DNA of 64,000 bases from positions 549,501 through 613,500 of the forward strand of contig NMRA01000157.1 in NCBI GenBank assembly GCA_002633005.1, in the 5' to 3' direction. The notes beneath the pieces were generated by a model. The model had not been told where the DNA came from, ran no database searches, and saw only the letters and a list, made by a program, of their open reading frames with translations. Below are positions 30,301-45,300 of the stretch, in pieces. This DNA is from Phoronis australis. Lineage: Eukaryota; Phoronida; Phoronidae. The translations under genes and the position numbers were made by a program. Numbering within the stretch: the stretch's first letter is position 1; every line of letters starts with the position of its first letter.

Positions 30301-33300
30301 ACAGCTTAAGTACCTTTAAGGTCTGCAGTGATTATGGTGTAGTTCAACTGCTGGGTGTCCTCATCAGTAGCACGCAGGCTTCCAACAAAGAAGTTTAAGG
30401 GAGATAACTCCACTAAACTGAAGTTGTACACGCGGTGACTGAACTCTGGTGGACTGTCATTGATATCAGTAACACGAACATTCACCTGCGCAGAGCTGAA
30501 AGTCAAGTGTAGTTTAGAAACTAAAAGATGTCAAAAATTCTGCAACACTTCAGTGAATGCACGAAGCTTCTGTTATGATCTCAATAGCAGAATGAATTAC
30601 CAGTACATGACAACGTGATCAGGATAGAATAAAATCTACTTCTTGTTTGACTTTCAGGTCCCTCATGACATATAACAACTGTGATTGAAAGTTTTGTTCC
30701 CATTCAGCCGTCATAACAGGAAACTACGCGTTATTCTGTTGAATCAGTCGCCTTGCACTGTACATTTAATGAGTTGTAACATATTTACAAATTTTAGTTA
30801 AATCACTGCTTGGCCATGGTTTTACTTTCCATTCCCTATATGGTACAATTAGTTAAACTAAAGGTAAAGAAAATGACGCACACAAGTTCCCCGGCAATGA
30901 AAAATGTGTGAACTTCAAACACAAAATGAATGCTGACAAAGGCACTACTTCAAAGTATTGTTTCGCAGTTTATAAACAATTAACAACTTTTTCACTCAGC
31001 TTAAAAGCAGCAACCAAGGAAAGAAGCACGTTTTTCTCCTTACAGACTGAAAGGTAGCCCAAGAAGATGCAAGTGTTCAACGGACCAGCATGCACTGCTA
31101 ACTTTGCATTCCTCACAATTTTTGTGTCTTGGCCACAAAAACATAACTTCAAAATGAATGCTGGTATGTTATGGTATTATGCTCTGGACACACCGTGCTT
31201 ACCTAGAGAGAGGTGGATGACCGTGGTCAGAGGCGATCACTCTGAAACTATAGTCTGAAGATTTTTCAAAGTCCAAAGGTTTACTGACAGTAATCTCTCC
31301 TGTAACTGCATCAACTGCAAATGGAACCTGTACAAAAACAAGACAGTTTCAAAACTCCAGGTAAAACTGAATTGACACCAGCTAATTAAAAACTAACAAT
31401 GTATTGCTTAATACTCCGACAAACCATAACTCTAGATAGAAAAAACACAAGCTACGTACCTTTTGAAACTTGTTCTTAATCAATTAAAGTAATGAAGGAA
31501 GTGATTGTTGCTGAGTTACCACTTTGTTGATAGAAACTTGCTTAGATACCATTTAGGTATTGGCTCTTGGAAATCAATAAAAGAACTTTGCTAAAAATAA
31601 TGTGGGCAGGTGTTTTTTTCGTTAAACAGAAACAACTATGCTATTTTCTTTGGCTTAATCCTGTGAAATTATAAACAATGAACTGTAGTACTGAAGAACC
31701 AAAACAAAAGGTAGCATCTTGAGACATGAGTGAAAGACAATGATTTTGAAAGACAGCACTGCGTGTGACTTTAAGTTAACAAGACAGAAACCAAGAACTT
31801 GCATACAGCTAAATATCTACAAAATCTCAAATTCAAGATGGCAGAAAGCAAGTTTGTACCGTTTCTGCGATACAGTGCTCGGTGCCTAGACAAACTTGAC
31901 CAGTTCTTATCAATGATCCAAAATTAAAAGAAGCACAAATGGTAAACAAAAAGAGAAGTACAATGCAATACCAAACAGAGTGGAGCTTGATAACCATTGT
32001 GTTGAGTCTGTGCAGATAGGGGGCGCTTGATATAATCTGAACCAAGAACAAAAAAACTCTACATCTGAATGGGACATGCACTAAATAAGGGTCCCAAGTG
32101 TTTAGCTTGGAATTCTTCACTAGCTCCACCTACAGCAAAATCAGGCCAGTTTAGGACTCAATAGCTGACAAGTGAAATTCTCTTTTTTCTCAAATGGTAC
32201 ACAGTACCTAATTAGTGCATCGTTGTTAGGATCTATACCATACCTACCTTGTGGCAGTGCTTCTGGGAAATTGTGGACATTTCAAAAATGTTGATAACCG
32301 TTGAAAAAAGACCCATGTTGGCAATAATTATTGTTTTTGTTCAAAAATGCTGACGTCTGACATTTTATAGTAGTGAAACAATATGTATGATTTGACAAAT
32401 AGCATCATTTTATTGCATTGTGACCACTCTATCCTCTGGCTTAAATGTGATACAGCGCACTACTGACGAACCTAGCCATAAATCCTGACCACAAAGCAGG
32501 CGTCAGTGCATCACAGAAGGTAAGAATAAGCTAATCTAATCAGAGATGAAAAATGGGAGGAAAAAGCATTCAGTTTTCATGCATTAAAAGCAAATTTAGG
32601 CAAATGCTTCTTGAACATCAGATCATGCACTTCCAGAGAACAATGTTGCCCTCAGCATCCAGCCACATGTAACATTTGCTCTCCTTCTGTTCATACAATA
32701 ATAAACACATACCACCCATATTTGTAAAATGTTAACATATGGAAGGGGTAATAGAATATCAGAAGACAAACACTACGGAATGATGCAGTCATACCTGGTC
32801 ATCAATAGAGAATGTGACACGACCATTTTCACCAGAGTCGACATCAGTGACATTCATAGATGCAATGACAGAGTCGTTAACATTGGCACTTTCTAGAACG
32901 TTCACAGTGTAGGAAGCTAAAAAATAAAAGTAAAGAACTATGAACAAATCTATAAATTACAAAAACGTTTGAAACAGATTCAGCACTATATTGTGACTTT
33001 GCCAAGACAGTTTAATTAGAATCAAGAGTTTGTACAAATTTTCCAACTTAACAATGTGGCAGACAGCAAAAACATGTAATTGCAGACAAAAACTCAACCA
33101 CATCAATAAGATAAGAATCAAAGGATCACATTAACACACATGATGGGCTATAGTTTCACTTCCAATAGAAAAGTTACAAAGATTAAGTCAAATTGGGCCT
33201 CACTAAGTGCAAAGAGAAAACATTAAAGGAAACAAAGCATTGACAAATACACCTAGATGTAAAAGGAAGTTGGAGATTATTACCTCGTTGAAAGACTGGA

Positions 33301-36300
33301 GGGTTATCATTGACGTCAATGACTGTGATGTTTACAGATGCTGTACTGTTCAGACTGCGGTCAGCTGCAGTCACCTGAATCAAACATATACAGAGCTTAT
33401 CACTGTGTGAGATGGATCAGACTCCAATAAATGAGAAGAAAGTATACAGCATACTACCATTCATTGCCAGAAATGACTGAAAATGAAAGAATAGGTGGAG
33501 CTCAATAATAAAGGGTTTAACAATTGCTTAACACCACTCACAGACACGCCGACAGGTTCTAAGACAGCAAAAAGCCATAACCATAACTACTTTGGGTATA
33601 GTAATAAAGTATAAAATTGGATACTAGTAATTCTGAATTCTTCATAAAATGTTCATGGTTTTTAGCTTCTGTATAATAAATATCAATCAAAATGTTTCAC
33701 TGAGGTCAGGTCAGTTTATGGAGCAGCTGGTAAATAATTTATAAGTGTGTTTTCACTGCATATAGCCAACTGCACAGAATGCTCAACAAAATAGAAAGTC
33801 CTTACCAAAATTTCCCCATAGCTCAGTATCTCAAATGGCTACTGAACAAGACAAAGATGTATTGGAGAAAAAATGATGATGTTACATTCTGTCATGTAAA
33901 TTTATACACAAACAATTCACAAAGCATAAACCAGAAAACATTCCTTCAGTAAGCTGAAGACTCCTGCAAATAATGTCGACTGTCATTTCATGTACATGAC
34001 CAAAACATGGGACTTACAGTCGAAAATGGGAATAGCTAGAATGTACACCTTCAGGAAGCAGAAAATTAAATAGCGTCACGGAAGAGACAGACAAACACGA
34101 TACTACTTGACCACGAAGAAGCTCTTTAAGGGCAAGGTTGAAATCTCAACTAAAACGCAAGAGTTGTTGAGAAGGGTGCCTTTCAATGTTCTGTACCTGA
34201 ATGATGAAGCCGGTGTCCCCCTTTTCATAGTCAAGGTGATCTTTAAGACTAATGATTCCCATTGTGTCGTCAATGTTAAATTTGGTAGGCCCGTCAATGG
34301 TGTATCTGATTTCTGCGTTGGAATCACTATCTGTGGCTATCACCCTACAGAAAACAAAGAGGAAAAATGAACAAGCATCAAACTTGAATGTGATTTAAAG
34401 ACAAGGGTTCTAAATTCAAAAAGCTGTGTTCTCTATTACTCAAATGTACTGTTAATCGTTTTCAAAATACTCATTCAAACAAAGCATTACAAGACTATTT
34501 CTGATGAAAACATTCGAACTGTGAGTTGCATCTGACATCAAGGACAAAAAAGAGGAAAATTTTCCAGGTGATGTATCGTTCCACAAATAAAGAGGTTTGT
34601 GTGACAGAAATATTTTTGTGTCGTGAAATTTAACTAAAATAAACATTTTGTATGAATGAGGTAAAAATAATAAAAAAACAGATGAAAAGAGGAAATTGCA
34701 AATCAAAGAAGAAATTGCAACCAAAAAAGAGGAAATTGAAACCGAAAAAGAGGAAATCCTCTCAAAAGAGGAAAATTCCAAGCTAAAGACTATGTCTGCT
34801 AAAACAAAGTGATATGCCACCAAACAATTTATATTCGTGATTTTCATTGGTTCAATATTTTCCCGTTTTTATTAAACCCAGCAGTAATACCTTATTATGC
34901 TAAAGCCAATGTTGTGGTTTTCTTTCACTTGAGCATGGTATAAGTTCTGGGTGAAGAGTGGTGGATTATCATTGATGTCCTACAAAAGGGAAGCCAATAA
35001 CATTGATGTCTTAACAGTAACAAGAAATTATTCATTATTTCTATCAGAATTATCAAGAGATGTGATTGAAACTTAAGTAAAAAGTAACACCTCTGAAGAG
35101 GGAATAATTGCTACATTAATCCCTTCAATTACATAATGCAAACAAAGCTTGAAAGTGATCAATCTATCCCTAAAATAAGAGCTTAAGCACAAATTGGCTT
35201 ACTTTAACATTAACTGTGACTGTGACAGTGGCATTTGTCAGATTAACTGCTGCTGGCCCTTGGAACGCAACCACATTGTAGGCAAGAACTTCCAGAGAGT
35301 ACTGCTTTTGGGCCTCATGGTCAAGTTTCACGCGAGTAGACAGTTGGCCAGAGTCGGGATCAATCTTAAACAATGTCTGATTACCACTGGTGAGAGCATA
35401 TTTTACAACGCCATTTTCTCCATCGTCCGCATCAGTCACCTAAAAAGATTTGTCCAGTGTTTAAATAAACAGATCACAGGACGTGAGCACAGCATATGCC
35501 AAAGAAACAAGAATGACACAAAGCATCGAAATGCGCCCACGACAGTGCTACAAACAGTACGCTTCTAGGTGGTGTTTATTAGTATCGTCTAATATATAAT
35601 TAGACTAATTCTGAAAAAATTGTAAATCAACTGATGCTCGCCCATCCAAGCAATCAAAACATACACCACAAATCTGTCCGGCTATCTTAACAATAATCAA
35701 GGGACAACAATATCTTGTCTAAAACTATGATTGTCAACGGGGCACAATGGTCATCAGCCCCATAATTAAGTGGTGTCTGCACTTCCTAGTCATGAACTTT
35801 CGTGTCAAATTTCATCAAAACCTGTCAAGCCATAGTAATCAACAGAAAAGTAATATCTTGTCAAAAAGGAATATGGCCAATGAGGTCATTTTGCCGAAAA
35901 CTGAGACAAGGAATTTCTTATCAAAAACTAAAATGGCCCACAAAGGGTGTCATCATAGTAGGTCAATCCATTGAAAATCAACTGTTTACAGTGCCTTTCC
36001 ACCATAAACTTCAGCATAAAATTTCAGCAAAAAATTCATTACATCCCTTGGCCTTAAACTGATTTTCAAAAAATTACTTGTCAGCGACCAACAGGGGGTG
36101 CCATGGCAGTCAAGACATTTAGCTAAAAACTGATGAACAAGGAATTGCTTGTCAAAAACAGAAAACCAGGAATGCGACAGCATTCAAAAACATCCAAACA
36201 AAATTGGTATGGGCCAGTACATTCGCACCTCTGCATCAAGGTTTTGACAAAATTAGATAACCCGTTTCGGTAAAAATAGAATGCGGAGGAATTTCTTATC

Positions 36301-39300
36301 GAAAACTAAAACTACCTACACAGGGTCCAAAAGTAATCTATGAAATCCGAAATATCAAAAAGTTTTGGTGCATCTGCGTCACAAAGCTCTGTGGCACATC
36401 TCATCATGATCTGTCAAGTGTTTTTTGACAAAAATCTACAGACAAGGAAAAGTGACAACAGATGGAAGGGATGCCAACTGCATGCAACTACATAAATTCA
36501 AAAACACAACAGTACTCAGAGAGAGTTCAATTGTGATAAGCATTACTTAGACAACTTATCAATTCAGGACTAACAAGAAATGAGAATTGATTTCCCTTAA
36601 CTCTAACAAAACACTGGTAACACATCAGTTCTCAACAAAGCAATTATGTTAGTTGTGCTGGTGTCTGCCTTTTTCGACAAAGTAATATGGCTCCCAAGAC
36701 AGATTTCCTGTAGTTATACAATGGACTGCCTGCAGAATGCATAATTTGTGTGACACAAAAAAGGCAAATGTTGTTGTTTCCTCATTCCCGGGGACTGTCA
36801 ACTTGTCGTAAACAAACGAGAAAGTTAACATAATTGATTATTTTAAATTTGCAAAGCAGCTGTTGAGTGATGACGAAAACACTTCTATGAACAAACTACA
36901 ACTCAGAATGTCAAAGTTCAGTTTGGAAGCTCAGAATATTGACAACTCTAATTGCTAAGATGTCTACTATTCAAAAGATTTCCAAAACTTCAAAAAGTCG
37001 TTGGTAATAAAAGTAAATCATATTCAACATTTAATTGTATTCATTTCTCAAATACCTCAATTTTCAAGAGAACTGTTGCTGCAGTATTCTCGCCGATTTC
37101 AACCATCTCAGTTGACCTGACAGCTACAGGTCCATTATCATTGATATCCAACACTTTAACACTGACATCCGTTGCATTGCACTGCTTGGGTATTCCATTA
37201 TCACACGCGCTGACAGTGAAAGCATAATTGGCGTCCACTTCACGGTCCAGAAGCTTCCTCACCGAGAGAGTACCAGTACCAGAATCAATCTCAAAAAATT
37301 CTTTGGCCCTGAAGAAATAACAGATCTTACATAGATTCTTTTCTGACATGAAAGTCCAAACTGAACATAATGAAATAAATTCAAGCCTCCCAAAGATTAC
37401 TCAAAGCGTCCTCACCAAGAAAAAGTCTCACACGGGTCATTTCAGGCACGAAATAAAAATCACTATTTTGGAATCACTTTGCATGCCAGGTACATAAAAT
37501 GGATAAGAATCCCTAGAATAAAAATTGATCATGGTCAACAAATTCATTGCCAGATTTCTCTTGTAGTAGATGAACTACACACAAAGTGAACTCTGGCTGG
37601 GATCACAAGTCTATGAACAATCATGGCAATGAATTTGACAATAAAATGTTCTGAAAACCCAAAAGATGTTTTAAGGAGCAATTTTGGACGCAATATCCCA
37701 AACAGCCTCAGAAGCACTTGTTTTTGCAAGAGGACAACTAAACCACAGGTTCTAAAAAGAATACCATGTTACTGCTTTCAGTCCTTCTGACCGATTCCTT
37801 TCCCGGCTGCACACTGGATGGTACAAAAGAGGACCCGGCTCAAATTATGTAACAATTTTGTTACAAGGGCATAGTTTACTGATATTTGTGAGCTTATAAC
37901 TCATTGCTCATGTGTAGGTATGAGACAACTAGGTAAAAATTCAAGCCCATATTCAGGCCAGTGACTTGGCAACAATATCTGCAGTGTTGACTGACATGAC
38001 AGGCATGACAGAAGCCTAAATTTAAGTCTCTGGTTAAAGTAGACTGTGAAATAGTCGACATGTCTCATGAACAACCCCCCCCCCCTGTATTATTCAAAGC
38101 TGAATAGGGCATTGTTATTCATATTAAGAAGTATGTTGATTCATACCATGTGAAGACATGTAATGAGACGCACTTGACTAACGTTACATTATCAAGTAAG
38201 TGACATGATGTAAACCTTTGACATGGTTATGAGTAAAACCTACACTAAGCTGACACTGCAGGACAGGTTTTGACAACAGAGGCTCTTTCCATAACACTAG
38301 TATCTTGTGAGTCAGGCAAGATCCCGCCAAGCTAAAGTGAAATGGAATGTCAGGACATCAAGTAATGGGAAAATCAGTATTTTCCTTGTAAGAGGTAAGA
38401 TTTGAACTACAAGTGAATAGCGATTATTTAGGAAACACACCCACACGTTAACATAGTCATCCCAAAATCTTCAATTTTAATACTCACCAAGAGCTGGCGA
38501 TGGAGTAAATAATCTTGGAGTTGTCCCCCATGTCACTGTCTTCAGCGTAAACTATTACTCCACTCAAGGGAGATACTTTCTCTTCAACAACAGTGTACTC
38601 GTACTTTGACTGATTGAACTGTGGCACGTTGTCATTGACATCAAGTATTGTCACATTCAAAATGGCGTTTTCACTCTGCAATTGTAAAGCTTGATTCAAG
38701 TATTGTTTTTAGAAATTGCAAGAAAATTGATGTAATTACAGTCTACGTTGCATGCAGGTCGCAGAATGGGTTAAGGCAATCAGATAAAACCTAACATGTT
38801 GTAATGGTCTTTTAATACAAAGGAATAAATAAATCCCAATTCCTGACTCACACCATAGGAAGATAAGTTATGGCGGGAGAAATATACCTGCACAAATAAG
38901 CCATCATAAAATTGCAGACACTCTGCAGGTCAAGCAAAAAAGAAAGCTGCCACCAAAATAATGCTTAACGTACACATCATGTTTCATGTATTGTGCCTTT
39001 TGTTTTATATCCATCTCCCCATCAACTTTACAACTTCAACAATGCCTAAAACATGTGAGTTTCAACAAATTTCTTCAAATATATGCTCTTTAATTTGTCA
39101 AGAAGGTCAATGTAGCAAAACTGCTCATCTCCGTGACTAGTTCTGCAAAATGGCTAACATTTATTTGTTTGTTACACAAAAGACCTCTGGCCCATATACG
39201 CAATTATAAAGTACTTTATAAAAACTTCAGTATCTACATAGTCTGTTTTGTTACCAGCTGCTAACAAATACTTACTAGAGCTAATACAAAAATTTCAGTA

Positions 39301-42300
39301 TCTACATAGTCTGTTTTGTTACCAGCTGCTAACAAATACTTACTAGAGCTAATACAAAAATTTAAGTATCTACATAGTCTGTTTTGTTACCAGCTGCTAA
39401 CAAATACTTACTAGAGCTAAATTCAAATGATCACACTTCAGCATGGCATTTACTAACAATGGTGATTTCACAGTTCACGCCTACAATCTTGAAAGTTGTT
39501 CTGAAATCTTCACAAAGTGGACACTCAATTAAAGCATGATATCCGTCTTCTACAACATGTAGGTCACAAACAGTACATAACCAATTATTTTGCGGGAATT
39601 TTTTCTTTCTATTTTTGTAAGTTATGATCATTTGATCATTTAAATCTTGCTTTCAGATATTTTGTATCTTTGATGTTTGCAGGATCTGTAAGTATCTAAT
39701 TGACATTCAACTATTCCCAGTGCCACTGCTGCCTATCAATGTCTAAATTTCGTTGTTTAAACTACATCAAAAATAGTGAACTATTTCTGCCAAATGGCCT
39801 GTACAGTAATAAAGTCTAACGTAATAAACAGGAAGGAACTATTACTAATCATCAAAATAGTACTGACTGCGTGCTGTTAACATAACACCATTTCTTACAC
39901 ATTCCACTGCATGAAATTCAGCCTGTAAAAATAACTTAGCATAACATTTTACAAGAATGCAATACCAGAGCAGAAGAAGCACATGAAAGCATTGGTAAAG
40001 GAGTTATCATGGTAGAAGGAGTGATGTTTACTTACAAACTGTCCATCAGAGACACCTATTGCTAATGAGTAGAATGCCTTCTCTTCTCGATCAAGTAGTT
40101 GCACCGTTTCTACAACTCCAGTAAGAGCACTGCAAGTAAGATTTCACAAAAAAGTATAAAGCTGCTGATAAACAATGATTTCAGTGTTTTGCAACAAACA
40201 CGTTCGAGTAGATGGTCATTCTTTCATCAGGTGGAACTGATCCGGTTTTGAAAAACAATTAACATCAGATGATGTACAGCAAATTATCGTTAAAACAGAG
40301 CTGCTGCATAATTCAGAGGAAAAAGTAATAATCACAATATGCTATTTACCACTTTCAAATATCAAAACCAAATTTGTTAATTTAGGAAATGGCCAGGAAA
40401 AAAATGATTGCCAAATTTGAGTCTGCTTTTGAAATGCAAAATCAGAATCTCTAACAATGGTAACAGGGTGATAGCTTAACTACCAAAGGTTGGTAGTAAT
40501 AATGTCAAGATGACTACCAACACAAGAGACTGGCCTCTGCTAGAAGCAAAAACTTGGACATGATAAAACAACTAAAAGCCCAGACTTGATAAAACTTACT
40601 TGACTTTGAACGCCCCATTCCCACCACTAACAAGGCTGTACTTCAGAACTGCGTCCGAGTCTAGATCTGTGGCCTAACAACAATTCATTTCATGTTACTA
40701 CATTAGATTTATTTTTGTACTGTGAGAAAAGAATAAAAACTGTTGTGACACAATAAAATTAAGACACACACAAAAAGCTATTCAATGCAAGGATATAACC
40801 AATGTAAGACACTTGAACATATACCTTCCCAATTCAGAAGTACTATAACTTGGCAGTAATCTTTCTCGTATACATATTTCATTGAAGACACGACTTTGAT
40901 CTGTTTTTACTATTTAATTTCAGTTCTTTTAAACTCTCTAAATAGAGATCTTGTCTTTACATCACAATAAATGCAATAAAAACTCAAACGATATCAGTAG
41001 GTAACATAATTTAAGAAAAGGATATTTCGAGACACATATCTCATCTTCAGGCTACTATTTACAACTAGTTCACAGTGAAACGCACATCAGAAATGATAAA
41101 TGCAATATAACACGTGAAGTTGGCATGCGCAACTATGACAACAAAAACACACATGTGACCCACCACCACAAAATGAGTCTTAAGTCGGGATTTGTCATTT
41201 TTTTAATTGTTATTTTTTCTGAAAATACAGTATTTTCTAATCATTTTGATACATGAAACATGTCCTTATCTTCACAAATGACCGAGTTATTGCCAATTCT
41301 AGTCGGGGAAAGCGAAAATTTAGAGCTTTCAAAAGTCAAGGAAAATGGCCGACAAAAAGTGCTGATAGTGTCTTTAAAATTTCCATAGCAACCTGCAGTT
41401 GAATGCTACATTTCAGACTTATTAGTATACACAACAACATAAACAAATAAAAGAAATAAAAAATTAGAAAGAATATAGACCTTATTATGTAATCTCAGCC
41501 AAAAAGGAGTGATATTCATGTTGGGTTGGTGCAACTGGGTCAATAAATTTCCCAGCTTATGTATACAGGGTCAGTCCACTTGTGGCAGGAGGGGTTACCG
41601 CAAGTAAAACAAGTAGTTAAAGTGTATTTTGGAGAAGTTTAATAAAATGAAGTCTTGTAGATTACAAAATACATGTACCTGGCTGATTTTTGTTCAAAAT
41701 AATTCAAAATTTTACGCTAGTGTGAATAATTTTGAAAAAAATGACAATCACTCATCCCTATCCAAGTCCACTGACACTGACTGAAGAGCAACGATTTCCT
41801 CGACTTCTCACCGAGTGATTCAGCCCTATCAAAGATTGTTCTCTCTAGCAGTAATATTCAGCTGCTTGCACCCCGATCGACTGGCTTTGCAGATACAAGA
41901 CATTGTTGTGCGATTAAGCTAATCCGGACTGTTTTCTTCAAGTTCTGTTTGTTCCAATCCAACGACTTGGAATCCAACGTAACCGTATTCGCGATGGGTC
42001 GATCATGAAACTCCTCTGGCGACGAGTTGCTGCCGTCAGACGACTCGTCGCTGTCACGAAATTGCTCCTTGTCTCCATCAACAAATGTGCTCTTTGATGA
42101 GTTCAGTTAATTCTCGCTGATCTTGATACGGCAGTCAGAGGCAAGAGTTAATCACTGAGATATCAGCTACACGGCGACCAGCCATCTTACTGTCTTGAAA
42201 ACATGCCGTGACCTCGCGACCCCACAGTTTCACACCCACTTAACTAGTTCTAGCGAATGAGGTCAGCGATGCATTGGGTTAAAAGGTCGTTGCTAGCTAA

Positions 42301-45300
42301 AAGACTGGTGAGTGACACTTCTGTTGACAATACCCTGACTGCAAAAAGTGAAATAACTACTGATGATTGGACGAAAAACTCAAAGAGCTTACAACATGCA
42401 TAATGAGCAGAGTTTGACCTTTCTGTTGATGTGTTTACGAACGAATTGGGTCATCGGAAGACTGAGCAATGAGGACACGAAAACCGGCAAATTTCGATGA
42501 AAATTTCACGAGATATGCAGTCGCGGAGAAGGTGATGTTTTTTAAAATGAAATAAATAAGGTTTAAAATGAAGTTTGCTTGTTTTAAAGTATTGTTTTGT
42601 GAAGTAGAATAAATAAATAATCATATTCTGCAATAAAAAAAATTTGACCTAATTTTAACCGATAGTGACTGTTTGCAGTCTTGTCAGGAAATAGAGTTTC
42701 CGACTTAAGACTCATTTTGTCGTGGTGGGTCACATATATAAATATACATCATAGTTGCGCATGCCAACTTCACGTGTTATATTGCATTTGTCATTCCTGA
42801 TGTGCGTTTCACTGTGAACTAGTTGTAAATAGTAGCTTGAAGATGAGATATGTGTCTTGAAATATCGCTTTTTAAATTATGTTAGCTACTGATGTTGTTT
42901 GGATTTTTATTGCATTGTTGTGATGTAAAGACAAGATCTCTATTTAGAAAGTTTGAAAAAACTGAAATTAAACTAGTAAAAACAGATCAAAGTCGTGTCT
43001 TCAATGGAATTCAGAAGTAATGAATACATCCAAGAGACTATAATCTACATGGAAACGAGCGAGGAGTAGGAGGAAGTGGGTGGCCTGAGGGGGTGAGGAA
43101 GTGATAGTGGGAGGGGCAAAGGGTGGGAGGGAAGGGTGGAGGGAGGGAGGGAGGAAGGGAGAGAGAGGGAGGGAGTGAGTGAGGGAGGGAGGGAGTGAAG
43201 GAGGGAGGGAGTGAAGGAGGGAGGGAGGTACCACGAGAGGGAGGCAATGAGGGTGTAAGCTAGGAACAACCCAGTATGCTACACTGCAATTAATAACAAA
43301 ACCACTCCTTGTGTAAAGGTAAATCTAAGGACAGTTAAATCATTTTTGCCCATAACAAGTATGACATAATACAACACTACAAATCTACCAATATCAAACT
43401 GCTGACATATGTGTAATCAAGCAAGCACATAACATTAAGTACCGTCAGCTGTTGTACAAATGTACCCATGGGGGTCATCTCTGGTAGGTTAACAGGACTA
43501 GGTGGTATGAAGTGAGGTGGGTTGTTGTTCACGTCGGTCACGTTAATAGTCACAACAACTGATGTACGCCTGTAAAGGGAGGGCAAGGTTATCAACATGC
43601 ATTTTAGGAACAATACAACATGATTATCTGACATTCTCATGGGCAACTGCAACAAATGCAATGCAGCATGCAAACACGTCATGCTTAGAGCAAAACTATG
43701 GTAAATTCCATAGAAATTTGTGTCAAGTTTATTTGAAAACCACTGAATATAATGAAAACTACTGTACACTGGTGATGGAACTAACTAATAAGTGTTCAAC
43801 TATGACAACTGTTTATTGACTGTTGCTGCATCCACTACTTAAATTCTTACTGCTATACATAGTATCCAACTACTATAATTATAACTACTACTGGTAAACA
43901 TAGTATCCAACTACTATAATTATAACTATTACTGCTATACATAGTATCCAACTACTATAATTATAACTATTACTGGTAAACATAGTATCCAACTACTACT
44001 ATAACTACTACTGGTATTCATAGCATCCAACTACTACAACAACTACTACTGGTAAACATAGTATCCAACTACTACTATAACTACTACTGGTAAACATAGT
44101 ATCCAAATACTACTATAACTACTACTGGTATTCATAGCATCCAACTACTACAACAACTACTACTGGTATACATAGTATCCAACTACTACTATAACTACTA
44201 CTACTTGGTACACATACCTTCTCTGACTTAGGTCAACTGCTTTGTCTTCTGCCATGACAGTTAGGGTGTATAGTGGCTGATAGTTGTTGCTAAGACTGTC
44301 CGCCACAAACAGACTACCAGTTGAGTCATCTATTCTGAATTTAGACAGTCCACCGTTTGTGGCCGAAATGATTCTGTACATGACTTGGCCATTTTCAGCA
44401 GAGTCTGAATCATTTGCATACACCTATGGCAAAAAAACCAAGAAGACGTGTAATAAATATTCAGTCTGATAAAGAATTTGTGAAACGTTCCGAACACCCT
44501 TGCTTACAGGAGCTACAAATTCATCACAAAAACAAACTTTTGATTCAGAACAAAACGGCATCAACAACTTGACAGAATTCCATTTGCTAATAAATCGAAG
44601 AGAAGAAATCTCAAAACTGCTACGATATTTTTCTAAATTATCATTTGGTTTTTATTTGATGCAACTTAATTTTTTCATAAAAAACATAAAGAGACTATCT
44701 TTGATACCCCCTCATGCAAAAGTGGAACATTTTAAAAACAATCCCTTACACATTTTAGAGAACCATGTATACAGCATAGTATTTGAGTTTCATAAGAATC
44801 AAACCTGCCATAAATTATATGAAGTTCTGAGTTCATATTTTCCAGGGTCCTGCTGAGCCTTAGATCAGCTCTACAAGTTGGCTCGTCATGGCATGTCATT
44901 TTATGCACCAACGATGTTCTCAAACAGTTATGAACTAGAAATGGTTTCTCATCTGAATAAGGAACAATTTGAGGCAAATTTTATAGCGGCTAGTGCATTA
45001 AGTCAAAAGTTCATTTCTTGGACAGATACACAAGCTGTGTAGACCCAGCATTGGACGGTTATAAAAGCTGTCTAGACACAGCATTGGACCGATATACATG
45101 CTGTCTAGACACAGCATTGGTTCGATACATAATTTTCAAGAACATAATTTTCAAGAAAGCACACAGTACACAAAACACTTTGACACTTGTATGCAACTCA
45201 CATAAAGCAACACTTGCTTTAACATTGGTTTAACCTCAATTTCAATCACGATATCCTCTTAAAACATGTCACCAGAGTTAGCTTTTAATAAAACAGTTCA

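Noticed and set aside
43001-43269. Pro/Ser/Leu-rich minus-strand frames
   Set aside because: They are translations of the polypurine tract in three frames, with no biological sequence signal.
44500-44856. 118-codon plus-strand frame
   Set aside because: AT-rich, no known motif and no splice or promoter context. It is kept only as an unassigned note.
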